64,000 nucleotides of DNA from Bacteroidales bacterium. Lineage in GTDB: Bacteria; Bacteroidota; Bacteroidia; Bacteroidales; Tenuifilaceae. Made by a program: the position numbers and the translations under genes. Location: assembly GCA_020636835.1 (NCBI GenBank), contig JACJXC010000008.1, forward strand, positions 62,001 through 126,000, in the 5' to 3' direction. Shown one piece after another: positions 24,650 to 33,322 of this stretch (position 1 is its first letter; every line of letters starts with the position of its first letter). The notes under the pieces were generated by a model. It made no database searches, was not told the DNA's origin, and saw only the letters and a list, made by a program, of their open reading frames with translations.

Positions 24650-24890
24650 TGTTGTTTTGTGGATGTTCCAACATCGCAAAGACTTTCCAACGTCAGCCGA
24701 TAGGCGGACTTGGAAACGTCAAGAACCTAAATTGTTATATTTAACGTTTCCAAAAGGCTGCACCACGCTGGAAAGTTTTTTGTGGAGGGAATGACCTGGA
24801 AGCGTCAAAAAGCCAATCCGAAACAAATCAATTGTTTTTTAAGTTTGAATATATTTACGAAAGTGAAAAAATAAAACGAAAAATTTAGCG
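24650..24890. other. Gap with dispersed TTTCCAA / GGAAACGTC motifs
   Basis: No gene is seen. Variants of one short motif recur in both orientations: CTTTCCAACGTC near 24682, TTGGAAACGTC near 24710, AACGTTTCCAAAA near 24743, CTGGAAAGTT near 24769 and CTGGAAGCGTC near 24797. TTTCCAA and TTGGAAA could pair across the first two. Confidence 0.4.
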
Positions 24891-25379
24891 ATGAAGTTTA
24901 TTGATAAACTAAGAAGATACCTCGATAGGCATTTCACCACGCCTATGGTAATGCTACTACTTGCCTATATGCTCTTTATACCGTTACCAAACTACCTTAA
25001 GCACCATAGGGGAGTTGTGGAGACGGTGTACGAAGGCTTAATATATACAAGGGTTGGTAGGGGGACCGGCAGTTCCGAGGAATGCTTGTATATAAAGTTA
25101 ACCCATAGCGATAGCCTCTTCAATGTGAAGGGAAAGAGCAAGCAAGTACTAAAAAGAGCAAACCTAGTAGGAAAGGAAGTAGTGCTAAAAGTTCGAGAAC
25201 ATAATTACAATGATAATCTAATAATTCAAATTGAAACAGATAGCGGTTATGTAGAAAGATATAGTTGGTTTTGGAATTGCTCTTTAATCGCTGTTATGGC
25301 AATTAGCGTTATATGGATTGTAATGGTTTTTGTGTTTCCTATAAAAAGAACCATATACAAACCCCCAGCCGCAAGTTGA
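24891..25379 (+). CDS. Hypothetical membrane protein with two transmembrane segments
   Basis: 162 residues. One hydrophobic segment lies at about residues 18-35 (TPMVMLLLAYMLFIPLP) and a second near residues 128-150 (LIAVMAISVIWIVMVFVFP). The region between them is probably outside the membrane and beta-rich (GLIYTRVGRGTG, EVVLKVREHNYND). The layout resembles small DUF3592-like proteins, but no diagnostic motif is present and I do not assign a function. It stands alone between two copies of the palindromic repeat. Confidence 0.6.
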   Translation: MKFIDKLRRYLDRHFTTPMVMLLLAYMLFIPLPNYLKHHRGVVETVYEGLIYTRVGRGTGSSEECLYIKLTHSDSLFNVKGKSKQVLKRANLVGKEVVLKVREHNYNDNLIIQIETDSGYVERYSWFWNCSLIAVMAISVIWIVMVFVFPIKRTIYKPPAAS

Positions 25380-25417
25380 GCCGAGGCTATAAAAAACAAT
25401 AAACGAAACGTGTTCGG

Positions 25418-25434
25418 CGGCGGTTTTACCGCCG
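25418..25434 (+). terminator. GC-rich hairpin, possible terminator
   Basis: CGGCGGT and ACCGCCG pair around a TTT loop 39 bp after the preceding membrane protein gene. Only a short, interrupted T run follows, so termination is uncertain. Confidence 0.35.
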
Positions 25435-25503
25435 TCGTTCTATTTGTTACAGGCTTAGCCTGCGGTAATATATAGCGCAAACCTAATAGGATAAAAAGCC
25501 AAA

Positions 25504-25536
25504 AACCCTGACAGAGTTCGAAACTCTGTCAGGGTT
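25504..25536. repeat. Palindromic intergenic repeat, copy 3
   Basis: AACCCTGACAGAGTT and AACTCTGTCAGGGTT pair perfectly over 15 bp with a CGA loop. It lies between convergent genes, 53 bp from the end of the helicase gene. It is almost identical to copy 2. Confidence 0.88.
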
Positions 25537-25588
25537 CTTAGTTATAGACCTTTTCGCGTTTGCTTATTGGCCAACGAGAAGTTCATTA

Positions 25589-26794
25589 TTAGTTGATAAA
25601 AGTAAAAGCCTTTCCGCTTTCGCCAGCGCGTCCAGTTCTGCCAATGCGGTGAATGTAACTATCAATGTTTTTAGGCTGCTGGTAGTTTATTACGTGCGAC
25701 ACGTTTGAGATATCTAGACCACGTGCAGCAACATCGGTAGCCACAAGCACCTGTATCTTTTTGTTCTTAAACGAGTTTAAGGCGTTAATTCGGTAATTCT
25801 GCGACTTATTGCCATGTATCTCATCGGCCATGATTCCCGCAACTCTAAGGTCTCTGCAAATTCTGCTAACCCAACGTTTTGTTTCGGCAAACACAAGTAC
25901 CTTCTCGAACGATTCGTCGCGAACCATATTGATAAGCACATTCATCTTGTTTTCGCCATTCTTAACCACAACCACGTCCTGCTCAATGGAATCGGCACTT
26001 ACGTTTCCTGTGCGAACACGAATCTCAACAGGATTTTCGAGTATGCGGTCGATAATCGCTTTTTGACTTTTCTCCTCGGTTGCCGAGAAAAGCACTGTTT
26101 GTTTGCGATTGCTCATACCATCAACAAAGAACTGAATATCACGGGAGAATCCCATATCCAGCAATCTATCAAACTCATCAAGTACAAGAACTGAGAAGTT
26201 TTTAAGGTTTAGGGCTCTTTGGCGAACCATATCGGAAATACGGCCAGGTGTTCCAATTATTAGGTGGCTTGGACGTCTTAAATTGTTTATATCCCTGCCA
26301 ACATTTGTACCGCCAATAAGGCTAGTGCAAAAAAGGTTGAGGTCTTTGCTGATGCTTTTAAACTCCTCATCGATTTGGAGTGCAAGCTCGCGGGTTGGCG
26401 ATACAATCAGAACCTGAAAGTTAGGTTTTTGGTTTATCAGATTATGGATAATTGGCACTAGGAATGCGGCTGTTTTGCCGGTTCCGGTTTGCGCCAAACC
26501 AAGTAGGTTTCTACCTTCAAGAATTGCATCGAGAGTTTTTTCCTGAATCTCGGTTGGGTTTTTAAAACCTTTTTTTAGCAGATTGCTTACTATTTTAGGG
26601 TTAACCGGTAACTCCTCAATTAGCTGCGTGGGCGTATGCTTAATTACTTCTTGTGCAACTGCTTTTTTTACGAATAGCTTTGGGTCAATCGAGCTGTTTT
26701 TGCTCTGTCCATTGCCCGATGATTTAAATCTTGATGTTCTTTTAGAATCAAAATTGCGTTGTCCCCTGTTATTCAGAGGTTTGCTGTTTCTCAT
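25589..26794 (-). CDS. DEAD-box RNA helicase with DEFD motif
   Basis: 401 residues from the ATG at 26794; an ATG at 26830 would add 12 residues. Motifs in order are AQTGTGKTAAF (Walker A), PTRELALQ, GTPGRISDMVRQ, VLDEFDRLLDMGF (motif II), SATEEKSQ, VATDVAARGLDI and HRIGRTGRAG. Motif II reads DEFD instead of DEAD; both acidic catalytic residues are kept. A basic, Asn- and Ser-rich N-terminal extension precedes the core, and the protein stops about ten residues after motif VI with no C-terminal tail. It is nearest to the RhlE group and probably acts in ribosome assembly or RNA turnover. Confidence 0.9.
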   Translation of the reverse strand: MRNSKPLNNRGQRNFDSKRTSRFKSSGNGQSKNSSIDPKLFVKKAVAQEVIKHTPTQLIEELPVNPKIVSNLLKKGFKNPTEIQEKTLDAILEGRNLLGLAQTGTGKTAAFLVPIIHNLINQKPNFQVLIVSPTRELALQIDEEFKSISKDLNLFCTSLIGGTNVGRDINNLRRPSHLIIGTPGRISDMVRQRALNLKNFSVLVLDEFDRLLDMGFSRDIQFFVDGMSNRKQTVLFSATEEKSQKAIIDRILENPVEIRVRTGNVSADSIEQDVVVVKNGENKMNVLINMVRDESFEKVLVFAETKRWVSRICRDLRVAGIMADEIHGNKSQNYRINALNSFKNKKIQVLVATDVAARGLDISNVSHVINYQQPKNIDSYIHRIGRTGRAGESGKAFTFIN

Positions 26795-27092
26795 TTGAAA
26801 TTTGTTAGTTAATGCCGCTGAGGTTAACATTAACCGAATATCTGTTCAAAGGGGTAATGTTTCTTTGGCGTAAATATTATTCAGCGTAAACTAGTGAAGT
26901 AGAAAGGATGTCGTCTTGAGATAGAATTCGAGAGAGATACTAACTATACAGATCTAAAATATGCTAAAATCGATACAAAGGAAGGCATAATAAATTTAAT
27001 ATCCAAATTTACAGTAAATTATGTGTTTTTAAGTTTTGATCTGCGTACCGATTTCAAATCGTAGGCTTTTTTATCTGGTTCTTAAAGTAAGG

Positions 27093-28337
27093 CTATATCA
27101 ACTTTCGGAGTTTAAACTTTACATTTACGGGGATTCCATTTCTTACTACCGTCATTCGAATTGTTTTTCCCTCCCGGCTACGGAGCATATTGTTAATTTG
27201 TGATATGGTCATGTCTTTGGTTGGCATTCCGTTAATATACCTCAACTCATCGTTAACCATTAATCCGCAATCCGATGCAGGTGTGTTTTTTCCCACTGAT
27301 GCAATTTTGAAGAATTTCAGTCCAATTGCTATTGGTGTAATTTCGATGCCCGACATGTCGCATGTAAACGGATTTTGGAAGCTGGAGTTTTTACGAAGAA
27401 TGATTCGTCGATTCGGATAATCGATTATTACGTTGAATCTTCGAAATATATCGGCGCCTATGCTTCCGTTTCTATCGTTATTTTCGGTAGTACCCTGTAT
27501 GGCGCTCGAATCGGGGAATGCCGCAATTACATCGTTGAGTTCGAATGGCCCGATCCTAAATTTTTCAACCCGTGATATATCGCCAGAAATATCACCATTC
27601 AAACCCTGTCCAATTATTTCCTGCCTACGAACCGTGGAGGGTTTTATGTCGGGATTAGAGAACGGATCGAGCCATAGCGCCATGCTCATGCCTGTATCGA
27701 AAAGTAGATTTACCGGAATTTCCTTGCCGTTTATGGTTACATGAGCTTTAATAAATGGGCGTCCATCAACCAGTTCGATGGGGATGATAGCCTCGTTTTT
27801 ACGAATTTTATGGTTGAACTTTTGTGGATTGTGGAAGCGAATGGTTCGGTTGGAGTAGTTAATTTCTACAATAAAGTGTTCGAACATTGTGCGTCCAATT
27901 AGTCCATTCACCCGATGTCCGGTTCTCGCAGATAGGTCGATAATGTTATTTGGTACCACGAGCACCTCCTGACTTTTTCCGGAAATTTTCCCCAGCGTTA
28001 AAATATTATTGTTGGAGATAATCCCATCGACAGATTCGCTTGTTCCTAAACCTCGAATTTTTACTTTGCGAGCATGGCTGAGCGAAACGATATACGGGTT
28101 TGATATTTCCGTGATGATGGTGCGCCCCACGCCTGTGTCGAATATCATATTGATGGAGTCGGAGCCATTGATGCAGAATGGCAAAACGATTAAATGGGAT
28201 GCCATTGTAAATGATGTTTGGTAGCAACTCTTTCGATTGTTCATGTAGAACATTGTGCTTTCGGGTTTTTCGGCTAACACTCCCTTAGCTAAAAGAATCC
28301 CAATTAACATGTGGGTAATTATGCTTAGCGTTTTCAT
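27093..28337 (-). CDS. Exported retropepsin-like aspartyl protease with PDZ domain
   Basis: 414 residues from the ATG at 28337; the longer frame to 28400 would put 21 extra residues before a good signal peptide (ITHMLIGILLAKGVLA). Two aspartyl-protease-like half domains follow, with FDTGVGRT (D67) and LLFDTGMSMALW (D214). The two DTG halves lie in one chain, as in the aspartyl protease plus PDZ proteins common in Bacteroidetes. A C-terminal PDZ domain (about 325-410) has ELRYINGMPTKDM. It is probably periplasmic or surface-exposed; the substrate is unknown. Confidence 0.82.
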   Translation of the reverse strand: MKTLSIITHMLIGILLAKGVLAEKPESTMFYMNNRKSCYQTSFTMASHLIVLPFCINGSDSINMIFDTGVGRTIITEISNPYIVSLSHARKVKIRGLGTSESVDGIISNNNILTLGKISGKSQEVLVVPNNIIDLSARTGHRVNGLIGRTMFEHFIVEINYSNRTIRFHNPQKFNHKIRKNEAIIPIELVDGRPFIKAHVTINGKEIPVNLLFDTGMSMALWLDPFSNPDIKPSTVRRQEIIGQGLNGDISGDISRVEKFRIGPFELNDVIAAFPDSSAIQGTTENNDRNGSIGADIFRRFNVIIDYPNRRIILRKNSSFQNPFTCDMSGIEITPIAIGLKFFKIASVGKNTPASDCGLMVNDELRYINGMPTKDMTISQINNMLRSREGKTIRMTVVRNGIPVNVKFKLRKLI

Positions 28338-28678
28338 GGCAGTGAGTTTTATGGTTAAACCTCGTGCGGATATTGTTGCCTTTACTCTTAAGATACCCAA
28401 ATGCCATTGCTCCCTATCGAATTGTGCTAAGAAGTGTTAAGTGGATGTTTTTAAGTTGTAAGTAATTAGTAATGATAGATTAATGATAGGTTTATGTGGA
28501 CAGGTTTTTTTGTAAAGCGAGATCTATCCCAATAGCATCTTTCCCCGAATTTTGAGCAAAACCCTGCATCGCATTTGTTGTTGTGCTTTTCCTGTGCGCC
28601 TGTATAGTAAAGTAAAACACTCGTCGTCCGCCGAGTCCGAACAGCGCAAGCTATGAATATCGCCACATCAAAATCTAG

Positions 28679-28708
28679 TTGAAATAATTAAAATATTCCC
28701 TACTTTTG
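28679..28708 (+). promoter_or_regulatory. Promoter of the AEC transporter gene
   Basis: TTG at 28679-28681, a 19-nt spacer and TACTTTTG at 28701-28708 match the Bacteroidetes consensus. The start codon is at 28728, so the leader is very short. Confidence 0.72.
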
Positions 28709-28727
28709 ACTGCTACAAACTGTTGTT

Positions 28728-29678
28728 ATGGGCACTGGGATAATCATCAACCAATTAATTATTTTTGGAGTTTTGATGCTTGTTGGAGCGTCGGCTTCGT
28801 GGTTGAAGTTTATTTCCAACGATGGTAAGGACGTGCTGGCTCGCGTTATTATCGATATTACTTTACCATTCCTTATCCTTAGCACATTCATCAAGCTCGA
28901 TAGCAACCCGGCGTTGCTGTGGAACGGGTTTTTGGTGTTTGGGCTAACATTTGTGAATCTGGGGTTTCTTTATTTTCTGGGAACAGTGTCGTCGCGTATG
29001 CAGCGGTTAAATCCGGCCGACAGCACGGTGCACACACTGCATGCAATGTTTGGGAATATTGTGTTTCTCGGGTTTCCGCTTTTTGATGCTCTGTTTCCTG
29101 GTGGTACGGGGGTTTTCTATGCCGCAACCTACCAGTTGGCCTCCAATACAGTTACTTTTACGTATGGAATTTACAGGCTTAGTTCTGGCACCCAAAAGTC
29201 GGGGTTGAAGAGTCTAATCAATGTGAATACCATTGCCCTGTTTGTGGGCTTTACCATAATGGTTTCGGGGCTAAAGTTACCAGCTCCCGTTGTTGATGCT
29301 TTTACAGGATTGGGGAAGAGTACAAGCCCCCTTTCCATGGTTTACATTGGCGCATTGCTTGCCGGCATTGGGGTTAAGGATGCTTTTAAAACGCTGAGCA
29401 TTTATGTGCTTAGTTTGAATAAGTTGATTCTAGCACCAATTGTGCTGGGGGTTGCCTACTTCTTTTTAAACAAAACGCTGAACTTAAACCTTTCGCTCGA
29501 GGCCTTTGTGGTTTTGGTGATGCAGGCCAGTATGCCCGCGCAAACAATTGTTGTGGTTATGAGTAGGCGTTACGGGGGCAACTACAAATTGGCCGCGGGG
29601 AATTTATTTATCACCACTTTGCTGAGTATTATTACGCTTCCGCTGGTTTATATTTTCCTCACCCATCTTTTCAGATAA
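28728..29678 (+). CDS. AEC (auxin efflux carrier) family transporter
   Basis: 316 residues, almost all hydrophobic, with about 9-10 transmembrane segments. The AEC pattern includes LARVIIDITLPFLILSTFI in the first half and the second-half repeat LSLEAFVVLVMQASMPAQTI, whose helix break is typical. Family members export or import organic acids such as malonate or malate, or amino-acid-derived anions; the substrate cannot be read. The gene stands alone with its own promoter. Confidence 0.85.
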   Translation: MGTGIIINQLIIFGVLMLVGASASWLKFISNDGKDVLARVIIDITLPFLILSTFIKLDSNPALLWNGFLVFGLTFVNLGFLYFLGTVSSRMQRLNPADSTVHTLHAMFGNIVFLGFPLFDALFPGGTGVFYAATYQLASNTVTFTYGIYRLSSGTQKSGLKSLINVNTIALFVGFTIMVSGLKLPAPVVDAFTGLGKSTSPLSMVYIGALLAGIGVKDAFKTLSIYVLSLNKLILAPIVLGVAYFFLNKTLNLNLSLEAFVVLVMQASMPAQTIVVVMSRRYGGNYKLAAGNLFITTLLSIITLPLVYIFLTHLFR

Positions 29679-29876
29679 AATTGTGGGTATTATATCGTGG
29701 CAACGATTGCCCCAAAAAAAATCATTTTAACATCATTTTCTGCCCCGATATATGCGTTGTGGAGTTGTGCGCCGTGGACTTTATTCCCGTTTAAAATTGA
29801 TGGCTTTTTGTCCATTTTTGTCAATGTTGCGCGATCTGTTTAAGTGGTTGGGTTTGGCTGTTTATTACATATAGCT

Positions 29877-29908
29877 AAAGAGGCCGCATATTGTATGCAG
29901 CCTCTTTT
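29877..29908. terminator. Bidirectional terminator between AEC gene and lpxA
   Basis: AAAGAGGC and GCCTCTTT form the base of the stem, GCATA/TATGC continues it past an internal mismatch, and the loop is TTG. A and T flanks on both sides suit the convergent genes. Confidence 0.8.
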
Positions 29909-29927
29909 GATGTTTTGTATTATGTTG

Positions 29928-30731
29928 TTAATCGAGTCCCTCGTTTGGCTCGGAGCCTGTGTACTCCCGAACAATTCCACGTTTTGAGTTGGTGATAAAA
30001 TTGATAATCAGATCGCGAGCATCCGATTGGGGAATGTTTTCGGTAATATAGTTTAAAGCTTGCGACACGTTCATGCCCTTGTTGTAGAGGTTGCGGTATA
30101 TTTCCTGAATGTCGCCAATTTGCTGTGCGGTGTAACCGCGGCGGCGTAATCCAATGATATTGATCCCGGCAAAGGTAATGGGCTCGCGAGCCGCAATAAT
30201 AAAGGGTGGTATATCCTTATTCACTTTCGATCCACCCTGCACCATAACGTGCGCCCCAATGCGTTCAAATTGATGAACCAGGGTGTGGGCGCTAACGATG
30301 GCCCAATCGTCAACCTCCACCTCGCCGGCAAGCTGTGTTCCGTTGCCCAGAATTACACTGTTGCCCACAATGCAGTCGTGCCCTACGTGAACGTAGGCCA
30401 TAAGCAGGCAGTTGTCGCCAATAACCGTTTTCCCTTTTGAGGCTGTTCCCCGGTTAACGGTTACGCACTCGCGCATGGTGGTATTGTCGCCTATTTCGGT
30501 GGTGGTTTCTTCGCCCTTAAACTTGAGATCCTGCGGAATGGCCGAAATAACTGCCCCAGGGAAAACCTTGCAGTTTTTTCCAATCCTAGCCCCATCCAGA
30601 ATGGTGGAATTGGGGCCTATCCACGTTCCATCGCCAATGGTTACATTCCCTGCAATGTAGGCAAATGGACTAACAACTACATCCTTACCAATTGTAGCAT
30701 CGGGATGTATGTATGCAAGTTGATGTGACAT
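29928..30731 (-). CDS. lpxA: UDP-N-acetylglucosamine acyltransferase
   Basis: 267 residues, the family length. A left-handed beta-helix of hexapeptide repeats begins at the N-terminus (IHPDATIGKDVVVSPFAYI). HVGHDCIVGN contains the catalytic histidine region, and the C-terminal helical part ends the chain. LpxA acylates UDP-GlcNAc with a 3-hydroxyacyl-ACP, the first step of lipid A synthesis, in the cytoplasm. Its ATG overlaps the stop of lpxC-fabZ by one base. It is the last gene of a lipid A operon transcribed leftward. Confidence 0.95.
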   Translation of the reverse strand: MSHQLAYIHPDATIGKDVVVSPFAYIAGNVTIGDGTWIGPNSTILDGARIGKNCKVFPGAVISAIPQDLKFKGEETTTEIGDNTTMRECVTVNRGTASKGKTVIGDNCLLMAYVHVGHDCIVGNSVILGNGTQLAGEVEVDDWAIVSAHTLVHQFERIGAHVMVQGGSKVNKDIPPFIIAAREPITFAGINIIGLRRRGYTAQQIGDIQEIYRNLYNKGMNVSQALNYITENIPQSDARDLIINFITNSKRGIVREYTGSEPNEGLD

Positions 30732-32128
30732 TATTCTTTCATTTTAGTAATTTGAGCCATAAGAACGCCCTCCATAACCAGCTGATCGCCCACAAAGGCC
30801 TGTCCGGTCATGTTGGCAATTCCTCTACGGATGGGTTCGTTAAGAACCATTCGGAACAGGAGAGTATCGCCCGGAACAACCTTGCGTTTGAACCTAACCT
30901 GATCTATTTTCAGGAAGTAGGTTAGGTAGTTCTCCGGATCGGGCACGGTGTTTAGTACCAGTATTCCTCCAATCTGCGCCATTGCTTCAACCTGTAAAAC
31001 TCCGGGCATAACGGGTTCGTCGGGGAAGTGTCCCACAAAGAAACCCTCGTTCATGGTAACATTCTTCATGCCCACCACCGAGGTGCCATCCATCGATAGT
31101 ATTTTGTCGATGAGTAGGAATGGTGGCCGGTGCGGAAGTACTTTCTTTATCTGGTTGATGTCGAGCAGCGGGGTTTGGTTGGGGTCGTAGTGGGGTGCTG
31201 CGGGTTTAAGTTGATCCTTTTTGTACTGCTTGCGTAGCATCTTGGCAAACTCGGTGTTAGCCCAATGCCCGGGGCGCATGGCCATAATTTTCCCTTTGAT
31301 TCGGGGGCCAACCAGCGATAGGTCGCCCACCATATCGAGCAACTTGTGCCGAGCGGGCTCGTTATCGAAGTGCATATCCAGGTTGTTGAGAATGCCCTCG
31401 GGCTTAACCTTGATATGGGGTTTGTTGAATAGATCGGCAATTCTATCGAGTTCGTTCTGGGGAGCTTCCTTCTCCATTATCACAATGGCGTTTTCCAAAT
31501 CGCCACCTTTGATAAGGTTGTTTTTGAGAAGTACCTCCAGCTCGTGGAAGAATACAAAGGTTCGGCAGGGCGATATTTGCGATTCGAAATCGTTGATGTG
31601 TTTAAGCTTGGCGAATTGGTGTCCGAGAACGCGCGAGTTGTAGTCGATCATCACATCAATGCTGAAACCCTCGTCGGGGTATGCAATAATTTCGATGTTA
31701 TTTTTTTCGTCAACCCAAACGGTTTTTTCTTTTATAACGAAATAGTTGCGCTCGGCACCCTGCTCCACGGTTCCAACCTTGGCAATTGCTTCAACAAAAT
31801 GCTTAGAGCTGCCGTCCATTATTGGCATTTCGGGCCCGTTGATTTTTATCAGGGCATTGTCGATTCCCATACCCGAGATGGCGGCCATCATGTGCTCGAT
31901 GGTGCTTATTTTTACGTTTTTGGTGCCAATGGTGGTTCCGCGCGATGTGTCAATCACGTTATCGGCAATCGCTTCAATTCGGGGTTGTCCATCGAGGTCG
32001 GTTCGCTGAAACACCACACCGGTATTTACCTCGGCCGGGTGGATTGATACTTCAACATTCGCCCCGGTATGCAATCCTTTCCCTGTAAGGGTAACGGGTT
32101 CGCTTATTGTTCTTTGTTTGTCAGCCAT
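30731..32128 (-). CDS. lpxC-fabZ: Bifunctional LpxC deacetylase / FabZ dehydratase
   Basis: 465 residues. Residues 1 to about 305 are LpxC, the zinc deacetylase that commits UDP-GlcNAc derivatives to lipid A. KISTIEHMMAAISGMGIDNA holds the first zinc histidine and ARHKLLDMVGDLSLVG the second histidine and the aspartate. Residues from about 320 are FabZ (LPHRPPFLLIDKIL, then GHFPDEPVMPGVLQVEAMAQ), the 3-hydroxyacyl-ACP dehydratase. This fusion is typical of Bacteroidetes. It competes at the branch between lipid A and fatty acid synthesis. It lies between lpxD and lpxA. Confidence 0.96.
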   Translation of the reverse strand: MADKQRTISEPVTLTGKGLHTGANVEVSIHPAEVNTGVVFQRTDLDGQPRIEAIADNVIDTSRGTTIGTKNVKISTIEHMMAAISGMGIDNALIKINGPEMPIMDGSSKHFVEAIAKVGTVEQGAERNYFVIKEKTVWVDEKNNIEIIAYPDEGFSIDVMIDYNSRVLGHQFAKLKHINDFESQISPCRTFVFFHELEVLLKNNLIKGGDLENAIVIMEKEAPQNELDRIADLFNKPHIKVKPEGILNNLDMHFDNEPARHKLLDMVGDLSLVGPRIKGKIMAMRPGHWANTEFAKMLRKQYKKDQLKPAAPHYDPNQTPLLDINQIKKVLPHRPPFLLIDKILSMDGTSVVGMKNVTMNEGFFVGHFPDEPVMPGVLQVEAMAQIGGILVLNTVPDPENYLTYFLKIDQVRFKRKVVPGDTLLFRMVLNEPIRRGIANMTGQAFVGDQLVMEGVLMAQITKMKE

Positions 32129-32231
32129 AACTGATATTCTGGTTCAACAAGTAATGCTATTGATTTACGAAAAAAACGCCCGCAATTTAGTAAATAAATT
32201 AACACGGGCGTAATAATCGTTTTTTGGTATC

Positions 32232-33281
32232 TTAACCTTTTGCTAATCTATTTTTTAGCTCCTCGATGGTTTTTTCTAACTCGGTAACCTTAGCCACCAA
32301 ATCGGGCAAATTCTTGTAAACAATCATGGATCGGCGCTGGCGACCAATTTCGTATGCCGGGCTTCCGAGCAGGATAGCTCCAGGTTTGCGAACATCGCCG
32401 GAGATTCCTGCCTGAGCGCCCACTTTAACGCCATCGGCAATTTTTATGTGTGGGCTAATGCCAACCTGGCCGCCAAACATACAGTTTTTCCCCACCTTGG
32501 TAGATCCGGCCACACCGCCCTGTGCGGCCATAACGGTGTTTTCGCCAATCTCCACGTTGTGCGCGATGTGCACATGGTCGTCAATTTTAACGCCTTTGCG
32601 GAGAATGGTTGAGCCCATGGTTGCGCGATCGACAGTTGCATTGGCGCCAATCTCAACGTAATCCTCTATAATTACATTCCCAATCTGTGGGATTTTTTTG
32701 TAGTTGGTATCCTCCTGCGAGGCAAACCCAAAGCCATCGGCTCCAATAATTGCTCCGGCGTGTATGATGCAGTTATTGCCAATTACGCACTCCTCGTAAA
32801 CAATGGTTCCGGGGTATAGCGTGGTATTATCGCCAATTTTCACCTTGTTGCCGATGTAAACCTGTGGGTATATCTTAACATTTTCGCCAATCACCGCGTT
32901 TTCGGCAATGTAGCTGAATGCGCCCACGTACACATTGGCTCCCAATTTGGCGCTCGAATGAATGAACGATGGCTCCTCTATTCCGGTAGGTAGGGGTTTC
33001 GACTGGGCGTATAAATCGAGCAGCGATGCAAATGCCTCGTAGGCATTGTTAACCCTTACAAGGGTTGCTGCTACGGGTTGCTCGGCAACAAAATCGGTAT
33101 TAACCAGTACAATCGACGATTGTGTGGAGTATATGTAGGGAGTGTATTTAGGATTAGCCAGAAACGATAAAGCGCCAGTAAAACCTTCCTCAATTTTTGC
33201 AATGGTATGCACTTTAGTGTTGGGGTCGCCCTCAACGGTGCCTCCTAAAAAACCTGCAATAATTTGTGCGGTAAATTCCAT
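32232..33281 (-). CDS. lpxD: UDP-3-O-(3-hydroxyacyl)glucosamine N-acyltransferase
   Basis: 349 residues. An N-terminal uridine-binding domain (residues 1-100) is followed by a long hexapeptide beta-helix. It includes HIAHNVEIGENTVMAAQGG with the catalytic histidine, and GGQVGISPHIKI. The C-terminus ends in a predicted coiled helix (LVAKVTELEKTIEELKNRL). LpxD adds the second acyl chain in lipid A synthesis. It is the first of the three lpx genes; a TAGTTTTG box lies 23 nt before the start. Confidence 0.95.
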   Translation of the reverse strand: MEFTAQIIAGFLGGTVEGDPNTKVHTIAKIEEGFTGALSFLANPKYTPYIYSTQSSIVLVNTDFVAEQPVAATLVRVNNAYEAFASLLDLYAQSKPLPTGIEEPSFIHSSAKLGANVYVGAFSYIAENAVIGENVKIYPQVYIGNKVKIGDNTTLYPGTIVYEECVIGNNCIIHAGAIIGADGFGFASQEDTNYKKIPQIGNVIIEDYVEIGANATVDRATMGSTILRKGVKIDDHVHIAHNVEIGENTVMAAQGGVAGSTKVGKNCMFGGQVGISPHIKIADGVKVGAQAGISGDVRKPGAILLGSPAYEIGRQRRSMIVYKNLPDLVAKVTELEKTIEELKNRLAKG

Positions 33282-33303
33282 TTTATGTGTTGTTATTTTG
33301 ATG

Positions 33304-33311
33304 CAAAACTA
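33304..33311 (-). promoter_or_regulatory. Possible -7 box of lpxD
   Basis: Minus-strand TAGTTTTG at 33311-33304 matches TAnnTTTG and lies in the 41-bp gap between the HD hydrolase gene and lpxD. No TTG is present at the expected distance. Confidence 0.35.
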
Positions 33312-33322
33312 AATATTTAAAT

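Noticed and set aside
28466..28666. 66-codon minus-strand frame between the PDZ protease and the AEC gene
   Set aside because: It has no domain and no homology pattern. The gap is explained by the AEC promoter.
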